Source: Labrys wisconsinensis
GTDB taxonomy: Bacteria; Pseudomonadota; Alphaproteobacteria; Rhizobiales; Labraceae
Assembly: GCF_030814995.1 (NCBI RefSeq)
Contig: NZ_JAUSVX010000033.1
Coordinates: 1-55,318 of the forward strand
Direction of reading: 5' to 3'
Length of the DNA stretch: 55,318 bases
Part shown: positions 47,730 through 54,484 of the stretch, piece by piece
Numbering within the stretch: the first letter of the stretch is position 1
How the letters are laid out: each line of letters begins with the position of its first letter
Notes under the pieces: model-generated
What the model saw: the letters and a program-made list of their open reading frames with translations, nothing else
What the model was told of the DNA's origin: nothing
The model's database searches: none
Program-made: the position numbers and the translations under genes

Positions 47730-48641
47730 GTGGTGAGCAGCCAAACCCGTTCTGTTGGATTTATCGGTCTCGGCAATATGGGACGCCCGATGGCGGCCAA
47801 CCTGGCACGCGCCGGCTTCAGGGTCGTGGCCGGCGACGTCGATGCCGCGCGCAGCCGGGATTTCGCCGCCGAGTTCGCCGATGCGGCGGCGGCGGACGGG
47901 CCGGCTTCGTTCCGGGAGGTCGACGCGCTCGTGACCATGCTTCCCAACGGCAAGGTCGTCCGCCAGGCCCTGCTCGACGGCGGCATCGCCGACGTGCTGC
48001 GGCCGGGCACGGTGGTGATCGAGGCGAGCTCCTCCGACCCCTTCGACACCCAGGGCCTCGGCAGGGATCTGTCGGCCAAGGGCATTCTCCTGGTCGATTC
48101 GCCGGTTTCCGGCGGCATGGCCAAGGCGCTCGACGCCACCCTGTCGATCATGCTGGGGGCCGACGACGAGGCGGCGGCCGAGCGGGCCGTCCCCGTGCTG
48201 AAGGCGATGAGCGCCCGCATCTTCCGCACCGGCGGGCTCGGCACCGGGCACGCGATGAAGGCGCTCAACAATTTCGTGCTGGGCGCCGGCTTCGTGGCCG
48301 CCGCCGAAGCCCTGGTCGCCGGCGGCAAGTTCGGCCTCGATCCCAAAGTGATGGTCGACGTGCTGAACGCCTCGTCGGGCCGCAACGTCAGCACCGAGAC
48401 CACGATGGTGACCGAGATCCTGCCGCGGCGTTTCGCCGCCAACTTCACCCTCGCCCTGTTCTCTAAGGACGTCGGCATCGCCTCGAGCCTGAGCGAGAAC
48501 CTCGGCATCGATTCGCCCCTCTGCCGCACCGTGTTCGAGCGCCTCGCCGATGCCGGCGCGGCGCTGGGCTGGCAGGCGGACTACACCACGGCGCTGCAGC
48601 TCTGGGAGAGCCGTGCCGGCATCGAGCTGCCGGCGCGCTGA
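47730..48641 (+). CDS. Beta-hydroxyacid dehydrogenase (HIBADH/GarR family)
   Basis: A 303-residue NAD(P)-dependent 3-hydroxyacid dehydrogenase. The Rossmann motif GFIGLGNMGRPMAANLARAG starts near residue 10. Substrate-binding DSPVSGGMAKAL (near 120) and the catalytic Lys in GTGHAMKALNNF (near 170) are intact. Members oxidise 3-hydroxyisobutyrate, tartronate semialdehyde and similar compounds. The start is set at GTG 47730 because GAGAAGG lies seven bases before; the adjacent GTG 47733 is equally possible. A longer open frame upstream crosses operator i and is rejected. First gene of a three-gene unit with a cyclase-family hydrolase and amidase C. Confidence 0.9.
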   Translation: MVSSQTRSVGFIGLGNMGRPMAANLARAGFRVVAGDVDAARSRDFAAEFADAAAADGPASFREVDALVTMLPNGKVVRQALLDGGIADVLRPGTVVIEASSSDPFDTQGLGRDLSAKGILLVDSPVSGGMAKALDATLSIMLGADDEAAAERAVPVLKAMSARIFRTGGLGTGHAMKALNNFVLGAGFVAAAEALVAGGKFGLDPKVMVDVLNASSGRNVSTETTMVTEILPRRFAANFTLALFSKDVGIASSLSENLGIDSPLCRTVFERLADAGAALGWQADYTTALQLWESRAGIELPAR

Positions 48642-48695
48642 CGCCGTCCGCTCCGCCCCCCTGGCACGCCGCACGACCACGCCGAAGGATCGCAT

Positions 48696-49415
48696 ATGGA
48701 ATTCGTCGATCTCAGCCGCGAGCTCTTTCACCGGGCGCAGATCCATCCGAGCCAGCCGCCCGTCAACATCAATGTCTGGACCGATCATTCCGAAAAGATC
48801 ACGATCGGGCGGACGACGCACAGCTCCCGGTCGCTGAGCATCGCCTTCAGCGATCACGCGGGAACCCATGTCGATGCGCCGGTCCATTTCGACCCGCGCC
48901 CCGGCGCCGCATCCATTGACGAGCTGCCGCTCGAGAACTTCTACACCTCCGGCATCTGCCTCGACCTGTCGCACGTGCCGCTGAAGCACGCCGTGACCGT
49001 TCCGGAGATGCAGGAGGCCCTTTCCCGCTCCGGCCAGGAGATCAGGCCGGGAGACACCGTGCTCTTGTGGATGGCGGTCAATCAGCGGCTGCTCGGCCAG
49101 CCGGGCTACGAGCACGACTTTCCCGGCCTCGGGCCGGAGGCCGTGCATTGGCTGGCGGATTTCGGCATCAACCAGTTCGGCGTCGAGGCCGTCAGCCCCG
49201 CCCCGGCGGGCGAGCTCAACCTTCTCGCCCACATGATCTGTGCCGAGCGGGGCATCACCCATATCGAGTGCATGGCCAATCTGGACAGGCTGATCGGCCG
49301 CGGACGCTTCCGCTTCGTCGGCTTTCCCCTGAAGATCCGCGGCGGCACGGCGGGGCCGATGCGGGCCGTGGCCATCTTCGACGAGGCGCCCGCCGCGGTC
49401 GGAGGCACCGCGTGA
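48696..49415 (+). CDS. Cyclase-family metal-dependent hydrolase (kynurenine formamidase-like)
   Basis: A 239-residue protein of the cyclase/KynB superfamily. The metal motif HxGTHxDxPxH is intact as DHAGTHVDAPVHF (about residues 54-66). The second region GVEAVSPAPAG follows, and the C-terminal half has THIECMANLDRLIGRGRFRF. Members hydrolyse formamides, cyclic amides or lactones (KynB, isatin hydrolase, and others). The start ATG 48696 follows GAAGGAT. It is 54 bases after the dehydrogenase, and its stop overlaps the GTG of amidase C (GTGA). Two amide- or ring-opening hydrolases are thus made in coupled fashion. The likely task is opening of a cyclic or N-acyl intermediate (inference). Confidence 0.87.
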   Translation: MEFVDLSRELFHRAQIHPSQPPVNINVWTDHSEKITIGRTTHSSRSLSIAFSDHAGTHVDAPVHFDPRPGAASIDELPLENFYTSGICLDLSHVPLKHAVTVPEMQEALSRSGQEIRPGDTVLLWMAVNQRLLGQPGYEHDFPGLGPEAVHWLADFGINQFGVEAVSPAPAGELNLLAHMICAERGITHIECMANLDRLIGRGRFRFVGFPLKIRGGTAGPMRAVAIFDEAPAAVGGTA

Positions 49416-50821
49416 CCCGCCCCTTGTGGACGCTGGGCGCTCGCGGCCTGTCCGAGCGGCTGGCCACCGGGACGATGACCCCGCTGGCGGTGCTCGACGA
49501 CCTCCTCGACCGTCACGACCGGCTCGCGCCCGCGCTCAACGCCTTCACCCATCTCGATCGCGACGGCGCGCGGCGCGACGCCGAGGAGGCGACGAAGCGC
49601 TCGCGAGCCGGCCGCCGGCGCGGCCCCCTCGACGGCATCCCCGTCGCCGTGAAGGACAACATCTTCGTCAAGGGCATGCCGGCGCGCTATGGCAGCCTCC
49701 TGCTCCGGGACCATGTTGCCGATGTCGACGACATCTGCATCGAGCGCCTGCGCGCGGCCGGCGCGATCATCGTCGGCAAGACCACGACGCCGGAATTCGC
49801 CCTGTCCGGGCGCACCGAGAGCCGGCTCAGCGGCAGCACCCGCAACCCCTGGGACACGGCGCTCACCGCCGGCGGCTCCAGCGGCGGCTCGGTGGCCGCG
49901 GTCGCGGCCGGCATCGTGCCCCTGGCCCTCGGGACGGATGCCGGCGGATCCACGCGCATGCCGGCGAGCTACAACGGGCTGCTGGGCCTGCGCCCCTCCA
50001 ACGGCCGGATCCCGCGGCGCCACGGCTTTCCGCCGATGTCGCTGGACTTCCAGGTCATCGGCCTGCTCGCACGCACGGTCGACGATCTCGGGCTGCTCTA
50101 CGGCGCCCTGGCGGGCCCCGACCCGCGCGATCCCCAGTCATGCCGGCTTCCGGCCGAACGGATGACAGCGCCGCGCCTGCGGATCGGCTGGTTCGCGGCG
50201 GTGGAGGACATCCGCCCGGACGATGCGGTGCTGGCGGCGCTGGACGACGTGCGCCGAGGGCTGGCGGACCTCGGCCACGACATCATTCCCCGCGAGCCCC
50301 CCTATCGGCCCTCGCAGCTGCAGCCGATCTGGGACACGCTGACCGCGGCCGGCGCGGCGCGGATGGCGGCCCGTTTTCCCGACCGCTGGCAGGCGGAGAT
50401 GAACGACAACGTCGCCGATCTGGCGCGCCGGGGCATGGCGCTTCCGGCCGCCGCCTATGTCGAGGCCCTGGACGCGCTGTCGGCGTTGCGCGCCTCGGTT
50501 GCCGAGGCGTGGGGCGATGTCGACGCATTCCTGCTCCCGACGGCACCGGCGCCCGCCTGGCCGGCCGGAGAGCCACATCCCCGGACCATCGGCGGCCGCC
50601 CCGGCAGCGTCGCCGGCCAAGGGGTCTTCTGCGGCTGGGTCAATGCCCTGGGCCTGCCGGCCCTCAACATTCCCGCCGGCCGCCATCCCGACGGACGGCC
50701 GGTCGGGGTGCAGATCGTGGCGCGGTTCGCGGCCGAGGCCGATCTGTTCCGGCTCGCGGCCGGCCTGGAGCCCGCCCTGCAATGGGCGGGATCATGGCCG
50801 GCCCTGGCGGAGACCGTCTGA
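49412..50821 (+). CDS. Amidase-signature family hydrolase (copy C of three)
   Basis: A 469-residue amidase with triad K81 in VAVKDN, S156 in TAGGSSGGS and S180 in GTDAGGSTRMPA. The start is GTG 49412 in a GTGA overlap with the cyclase stop and is backed by GGAGG at 49400-49404. It is encoded with the cyclase and the hydroxyacid dehydrogenase under operator i. It differs from copies A and B through much of its length, especially after residue 220. Having three distinct amidases in one regulon suggests either several related substrates or a substrate with more than one amide-like bond. Confidence 0.93.
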   Translation: MTRPLWTLGARGLSERLATGTMTPLAVLDDLLDRHDRLAPALNAFTHLDRDGARRDAEEATKRSRAGRRRGPLDGIPVAVKDNIFVKGMPARYGSLLLRDHVADVDDICIERLRAAGAIIVGKTTTPEFALSGRTESRLSGSTRNPWDTALTAGGSSGGSVAAVAAGIVPLALGTDAGGSTRMPASYNGLLGLRPSNGRIPRRHGFPPMSLDFQVIGLLARTVDDLGLLYGALAGPDPRDPQSCRLPAERMTAPRLRIGWFAAVEDIRPDDAVLAALDDVRRGLADLGHDIIPREPPYRPSQLQPIWDTLTAAGAARMAARFPDRWQAEMNDNVADLARRGMALPAAAYVEALDALSALRASVAEAWGDVDAFLLPTAPAPAWPAGEPHPRTIGGRPGSVAGQGVFCGWVNALGLPALNIPAGRHPDGRPVGVQIVARFAAEADLFRLAAGLEPALQWAGSWPALAETV

Positions 50822-50884
50822 TTCCCGTCGGGCCGGGCAATCCGCTCGAGTCGCTCTTCAACCTTGCGCTGTCGCGAAACTCCA

Positions 50885-50902
50885 TATAAAAACGTTTCTA
50901 TA
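50885..50902. promoter_or_regulatory. LacI-type operator j
   Basis: TATAAAAACGTTTCTATA, identical to the consensus. It lies 79 bases upstream of the SnoaL-like gene in the 150-bp gap after amidase C. Confidence 0.87.
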
Positions 50903-50971
50903 TCCGATAAACCTTCACCTCCCTGCCATGCCACGCGCATGGCGGGCGAAATCCGCACCATGGAGAGAAAG

Positions 50972-51370
50972 ATGCCGAACCCCGCCGACGTCGCGGCCAT
51001 CCACGATCTGGAGCGCCAGCGCCACGACGCCATGCTGCAGGGCGATGTCCAGGCGCTCGACGCGCTGTTCGCCGACGAATTCGTCTTCACCCATTCCGAT
51101 GGGGTGCGCGACAGCAAGGACGTCTATCTCGGGAAGATCCGCAACCGCGTGTTCTATTTCTCCACCATGGAGCAGCCGGAGGAGGACATCCGCATCATCG
51201 GCGACACCGCCGCCGTGCTCGGCCGCATGGTCGCCACCGTGAACGTGCCGGCGATCTCGCTCACCAAGGTGCTGAACAATTTCTACCTCGCCGTGTATGC
51301 GCGGACCGCCGCAGGCTGGACGCTGCTCGCGGTCCAGCCGACGCCGGCGCCGGCCGCGGCCGCCGCCTGA
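50972..51370 (+). CDS. SnoaL/DUF4440-like small protein (NTF2 fold)
   Basis: A 132-residue single-domain protein. The pattern LERQRHDAMLQGDVQALDAL, then FADEFVFTHSDGVRDSKDVY, and a terminal beta region ending GWTLLAVQPTPAP, is that of the DUF4440/SnoaL-like NTF2 fold. That fold forms a cone-shaped pocket used for isomerisation, hydration or ligand binding. The start at 50972 has GGAGAGAAAG directly upstream; earlier in-frame ATGs (50939, 50960) lack sites. It is the first gene after operator j and precedes the aldo/keto reductase by 65 bases, so both belong to the regulon. Function cannot be deduced beyond the fold. Confidence 0.85.
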   Translation: MPNPADVAAIHDLERQRHDAMLQGDVQALDALFADEFVFTHSDGVRDSKDVYLGKIRNRVFYFSTMEQPEEDIRIIGDTAAVLGRMVATVNVPAISLTKVLNNFYLAVYARTAAGWTLLAVQPTPAPAAAAA

Positions 51371-51435
51371 CCCCCCTATCCCGCAAGCGCCCCGTGCCGC
51401 TGGGCCCGGGGCCATCTCGATCCGGACAGCACACC

Positions 51436-52407
51436 ATGCAATACACGAAGCTCGGCCGCAGTGGCCTGAAAGTCAGCCGCCTTTGCCTGGGGACGATGAA
51501 TTTCGGCCCGGTCACGGAAGAAGCGGACGCCCACGCGATCATGGACGCCGCCCATGAGCACGGCATCAACTTCTTCGACACCGCCAACGACTATGGCCGC
51601 CACACCGGCAAAGGGCGCACCGAGGAGATCATCGGCACCTGGTTTGCCAAAGGCGGCGGCCGCCGCGAGCGCACCGTGCTGGCGACCAAGGTCTATGCTC
51701 CGATGGGAGACTGGCCGAACGAAGGCGGCCTTTCCGCCCTCAACATCCGCCGCGGCCTGGAGGCCAGCCTGCGGCGCCTGAAGACCGACCACATCGATCT
51801 CTACCAGTTCCATCACATCGACCGCAGCGCGCCCTGGGACGAGATCTGGGAGGCGATGGAGGTCGCGCGCCTGCAGGGCAAGATCCTCTATGCCGGCAGC
51901 AGCAATTTCGCCGGCTGGCACATCGCCCAGGCCCAGGAGGCGGCCCGGCGGCGAAACTTCCTCGGGCTCGTCAGCGAGCAGTCGTTCTACAACCTCTTCA
52001 CCCGCGACATCGAGCGCGAGGTCATTCCGGCCGCCGAAAGCTACGGCATCGGCATCCTGCCCTGGTCGCCGCTCAACCAGGGCCTGCTCGGCGGCGTCGT
52101 CCGCGCCGAGAAGGAAGGCCGGCGGCGCCTGGAGGGGCGCGCGGCGGCGGCGCTCGCCAAGCACCGCCCGCAGATCGAGCGCTACGAGGAGCTCGCCGCC
52201 GAGCTCGGGCATGAGCCTGGCGAGATTGCCCTGGCATGGCTGCTGCACCAGCCGGCGGTGACGGCGCCGATCGTCGGGCCGCGCACGCTCGAGCAGCTCG
52301 GCTCCGCGCTGCGGGCGCTGGATGCAAGTCTGGACGCTGCGACGCTGGAACGGCTCGACGCCATCTTCCCCGGCTACAAGGCCTCGCCAGAAGGCTACGC
52401 TTGGTAG
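51436..52407 (+). CDS. Aldo/keto reductase
   Basis: A 323-residue NADPH-dependent aldo/keto reductase with the standard tetrad: D48 in FFDTANDYG, Y53, K85 in VLATKVY and H126 in DLYQFHH. The N-terminus MQYTKLGRSGLKVSRLCLGT and the late region HQPAVTAPIVGPRTLEQL are typical of the YajO/Kv-beta-like branch. It interconverts an aldehyde or ketone and an alcohol in the cytoplasm. Start ATG 51436 has only a weak upstream site (GGACAG). It is the last gene of the island, transcribed with the SnoaL-like gene. A small hairpin lies shortly after its stop. Confidence 0.94.
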   Translation: MQYTKLGRSGLKVSRLCLGTMNFGPVTEEADAHAIMDAAHEHGINFFDTANDYGRHTGKGRTEEIIGTWFAKGGGRRERTVLATKVYAPMGDWPNEGGLSALNIRRGLEASLRRLKTDHIDLYQFHHIDRSAPWDEIWEAMEVARLQGKILYAGSSNFAGWHIAQAQEAARRRNFLGLVSEQSFYNLFTRDIEREVIPAAESYGIGILPWSPLNQGLLGGVVRAEKEGRRRLEGRAAAALAKHRPQIERYEELAAELGHEPGEIALAWLLHQPAVTAPIVGPRTLEQLGSALRALDASLDAATLERLDAIFPGYKASPEGYAW

Positions 52408-52949
52408 CGCGCGCCCTGATGGAGCGCATCGACCGGCCGTCGCAGCGCGACCGTCGAGGAGGGTCTCGACGGCGCGCGACAACGGCACCTGCGACAATCG
52501 ACGGGGGCACCCGGCGGGACCGACCCATCCGATGACGGCGGATCTGCCTCCGGAATCGGCCCATCGAACGCGCACCGATGGGCGGCGATCCCACGCCGCC
52601 GTTCATCGCCAATGTCGTCATGGAAACCTATTTCCAGCCTCTGCCGATCGCCGCTTGCAAGCACGAGGGGAGCACATCCCAGCTCAATGCCGGGCAGAGG
52701 CAGTCGTCAGACAGGAGGGGTGACAGCTGCGGATCCCGATCGCGCCTTCGGCTGCCAGTCGCATGGCCTTGTCATGCCGGAGCCGAGATCCTGCTGGCTC
52801 TATGAGGGCGCCGACGACGCGGGAGAGGCACGCAGACCGATCTCGGGGAGGAATGCGGCTTGGCCGAGCAGCTCCGTCGCGACGGCACCCACGGATTCCA
52901 TGTGATCTGAGGCGGGAAGCCCCTCCCGGGGAGACCGCGAAATCGCCTC
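52408..52949. other. Gap of about 540 bp with no credible gene
   Basis: Between the aldo/keto reductase and the SRPBCC operon there are only overlapping short frames without ribosome sites or recognisable domains. Base composition is less GC-biased than in the neighbouring genes. It may hold decayed coding sequence marking the right end of the catabolic island, but I cannot name any part. A hairpin at 52451-52472 is listed separately. Confidence 0.5.
52451..52472 (+). terminator. Stem-loop after the aldo/keto reductase gene
   Basis: Perfect arms CCGTCGAG (52451-52458) and CTCGACGG (52465-52472) with a six-base loop, 44 bases after the stop codon. No T-run; weak terminator candidate at the end of the island. 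Confidence 0.35.
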
Positions 52950-52995
52950 TTGCAATCATGATAAGTGTACATATAATAATCACACTTATCATGAT
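52950..52995 (+). promoter_or_regulatory. Promoter embedded in a perfect 14-bp inverted repeat (MarR-type operator)
   Basis: Perfect arms ATCATGATAAGTGT (52955-52968) and ACACTTATCATGAT (52982-52995) flank a 13-base AT-rich centre. A promoter fits exactly: TTGCAA (52950-52955), 16 bases, then TATAAT (52972-52977), with the -10 in the loop. The right arm ends just before the ribosome site of the SRPBCC gene at 53007. The MarR-family protein encoded third in this operon is the natural ligand. Confidence 0.75.
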
Positions 52996-53006
52996 GGAGA
53001 GGAACG

Positions 53007-53429
53007 ATGAATCCACAGTCCGCCTGGCAGACACAATTCAGCATCGAAACAGCCGCGAGCCCCGAAGCCGTCTGGGCGCTATTCCGTGACGTCCAGGGAT
53101 GGCCGCGCTGGAACGCAGGGATCGAAACGATCGCGCTGGAGGGGCCGTTCGCGGCCGGCACCGGCTTCGTGATGAAGCCGCCCGGGCAGGATGCGTTCCG
53201 CTCGGTGCTGACCGAGGTGCGCGAGAATGAGTGCTTCGTCGATGAGACCCGGATCGGCGACCTCGTGATCGCCGTCGCACACCGCATCGAGCCGCTCTCA
53301 GGGTCGTGCACTCGCGTCACCTATTCCGTCGACGCGCGCGGATCTGAGGCTGCCGAAATCGGCCCGATGATCTCGGCCGATTTCCCCGACGTCCTGGCTG
53401 CGTTGGCGGCCGCCGCCGAAGGAGCATGA
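53007..53429 (+). CDS. SRPBCC family protein (START/Bet v 1-like fold)
   Basis: A 140-residue single-domain protein of the polyketide-cyclase/SRPBCC superfamily. The N-terminal strand-helix FSIETAASPEAVWALFRDVQ is followed by GWPRWNAGIETIALEGPFAAG and a long C-terminal helix (FPDVLAALAAAAEGA). The fold is a deep hydrophobic pocket for lipids or aromatic ligands; no catalytic residues can be named. The start ATG 53007 follows GAGAGGAA and lies 12 bases after the inverted repeat. First gene of a three-gene unit with an EVE-domain protein and a MarR regulator. Small SRPBCC-MarR pairs are common in stress or xenobiotic response; the role here is inferred. Confidence 0.88.
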   Translation: MNPQSAWQTQFSIETAASPEAVWALFRDVQGWPRWNAGIETIALEGPFAAGTGFVMKPPGQDAFRSVLTEVRENECFVDETRIGDLVIAVAHRIEPLSGSCTRVTYSVDARGSEAAEIGPMISADFPDVLAALAAAAEGA

Positions 53430-53431
53430 TC

Positions 53432-53857
53432 ATGACCGGATGGCTCGGTGTGGTGTCGCGCGCGCATGTCCAGCGCGGCGTGTCCGGCGGCTTTGCGCAG
53501 GTTTGTCACGGCAAGGCCGCGCCGCTGCGGCGGATGCAGGCCGGTGACTGGCTGATCTACTACTCGCCGACAACGGAAATGGGCGGCGAGGCGTTGCGCA
53601 ATTTCACCGCGCTCGGCGAGGTCGTCGATGATGCAGTGTTCCAGCACGACATGGGTGGTGGCTTCATGCCGTTCCGCCGCCGTATCCGCTACGCCATGGC
53701 GCGGGAAATCTCGCTCGCCACGCTCAAGGACCAGCTCGATCTCTGTGCGCAGCCGAATTGGGGCATGGCGCTCCGGCGCGGGCACCTGAAACTGTCGCCG
53801 CGTGATTTCGCGACCATTGCTGGCGCCATGGGTCTGACGCTATCGGTTGCAGCGTGA
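53432..53857 (+). CDS. EVE-domain protein (UPF0310-type)
   Basis: A 141-residue EVE-domain protein: TGWLGVVSRAHVQRGVSGGF and CHGKAAPLRRMQAGDWLIYY are the typical start, with NFTALGEVVDD and GMALRRGHLKLSPRDF later. EVE domains resemble YTH and PUA-like folds and bind modified nucleic-acid bases; the small stand-alone type is of unknown physiological role. ATG 53432 is preferred because AAGGAG is seven bases before it; ATG 53426 overlaps the previous stop but is only one base from the site. It is the middle gene of the SRPBCC-EVE-MarR unit, and its stop overlaps the next start (TGATG). Confidence 0.9.
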   Translation: MTGWLGVVSRAHVQRGVSGGFAQVCHGKAAPLRRMQAGDWLIYYSPTTEMGGEALRNFTALGEVVDDAVFQHDMGGGFMPFRRRIRYAMAREISLATLKDQLDLCAQPNWGMALRRGHLKLSPRDFATIAGAMGLTLSVAA

Positions 53858-54315
53858 TGAGCGAAAAAGAGCCGCCGCTGCCGACGAGCTTCTCGGGCCC
53901 TGGGGAAAGTCCGGGCTTCCTGCTATGGCGCGTGTCGAATTCCTGGCAGCGCCAGCAGCGAGCGGCGCTGCAGCCGCTCGGGCTGACGCATTCGCAATTC
54001 GTGATCCTGGCCTGCGCCACGTGGTTCGGCGACAAGGAGCCGCTGAGCCAGGTGCGGATAGGCGAGCTCACCGGCGTCGACCCGATGACGACTTCGCAGA
54101 TCGTGCGCTCGCTGGAGAAGCTGAACTATCTGACACGCCGACCGCACCCCGACGACCCCCGCGCCAAGCTGGTCGCGGTGACCAGCGTCGGTCGCGCGCT
54201 GGCGCGCAAGGCAGTGGTCGTGGTTGAGGAGACCGACGCCGCTTTCTTCAAGCCTCTCGTCGGCAACGCACGCGATCTGGTCGAGCTGCTTCAGACGCTC
54301 AACCGGACGTCATAG
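53857..54315 (+). CDS. MarR family transcriptional regulator
   Basis: A 152-residue winged-helix regulator. The dimer helix is at the N-terminus (ESPGFLLWRVSNSWQRQQRA), LGLTHSQFVILACATW leads to the recognition helix MTTSQIVRSLEKLNYLTRR, and the wing is PHPDDPRAKLVAVTSVGR. It should bind the perfect inverted repeat at 52955-52995 and repress its own operon until a small ligand binds. The start ATG 53857 overlaps the EVE stop codon; GTG 53854 is an alternative. A bidirectional-looking terminator lies about 120 bases downstream, before the transposase. Confidence 0.93.
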   Translation: MSEKEPPLPTSFSGPGESPGFLLWRVSNSWQRQQRAALQPLGLTHSQFVILACATWFGDKEPLSQVRIGELTGVDPMTTSQIVRSLEKLNYLTRRPHPDDPRAKLVAVTSVGRALARKAVVVVEETDAAFFKPLVGNARDLVELLQTLNRTS

Positions 54316-54433
54316 CGCGAGTCCATGCAATCGACGCCCCCATATGGAGCGCGCTGGCCGAGGCGATCGAAGTTCAGCGCAAGCATGGCAGCCGCATCCG
54401 TGTTGACCGGGTGTCGACCACGCCCGGAACAGG

Positions 54434-54458
54434 AAAAGCCGCCTCGCGGCGGCCTTTT
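54434..54458. terminator. Intrinsic terminator, probably bidirectional
   Basis: AAAAGCCGCC (54434-54443) and GGCGGCCTTTT (54448-54458) pair around TCGC with one bulged G. The stem is flanked by A-runs and T-runs on both sides, the classic intrinsic form. It serves the MarR operon from the left and the transposase gene from the right. It is the only T-tailed terminator seen in the window. Confidence 0.75.
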
Positions 54459-54484
54459 CTCAAGTCGTCCGTGAAGAAGCGTGA

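Noticed and set aside
54316-54484. Terminal inverted repeat of the IS element
   Set aside because: The other end is outside the window, so no repeat can be confirmed; the hairpin at 54434-54458 is better explained as an intrinsic terminator.
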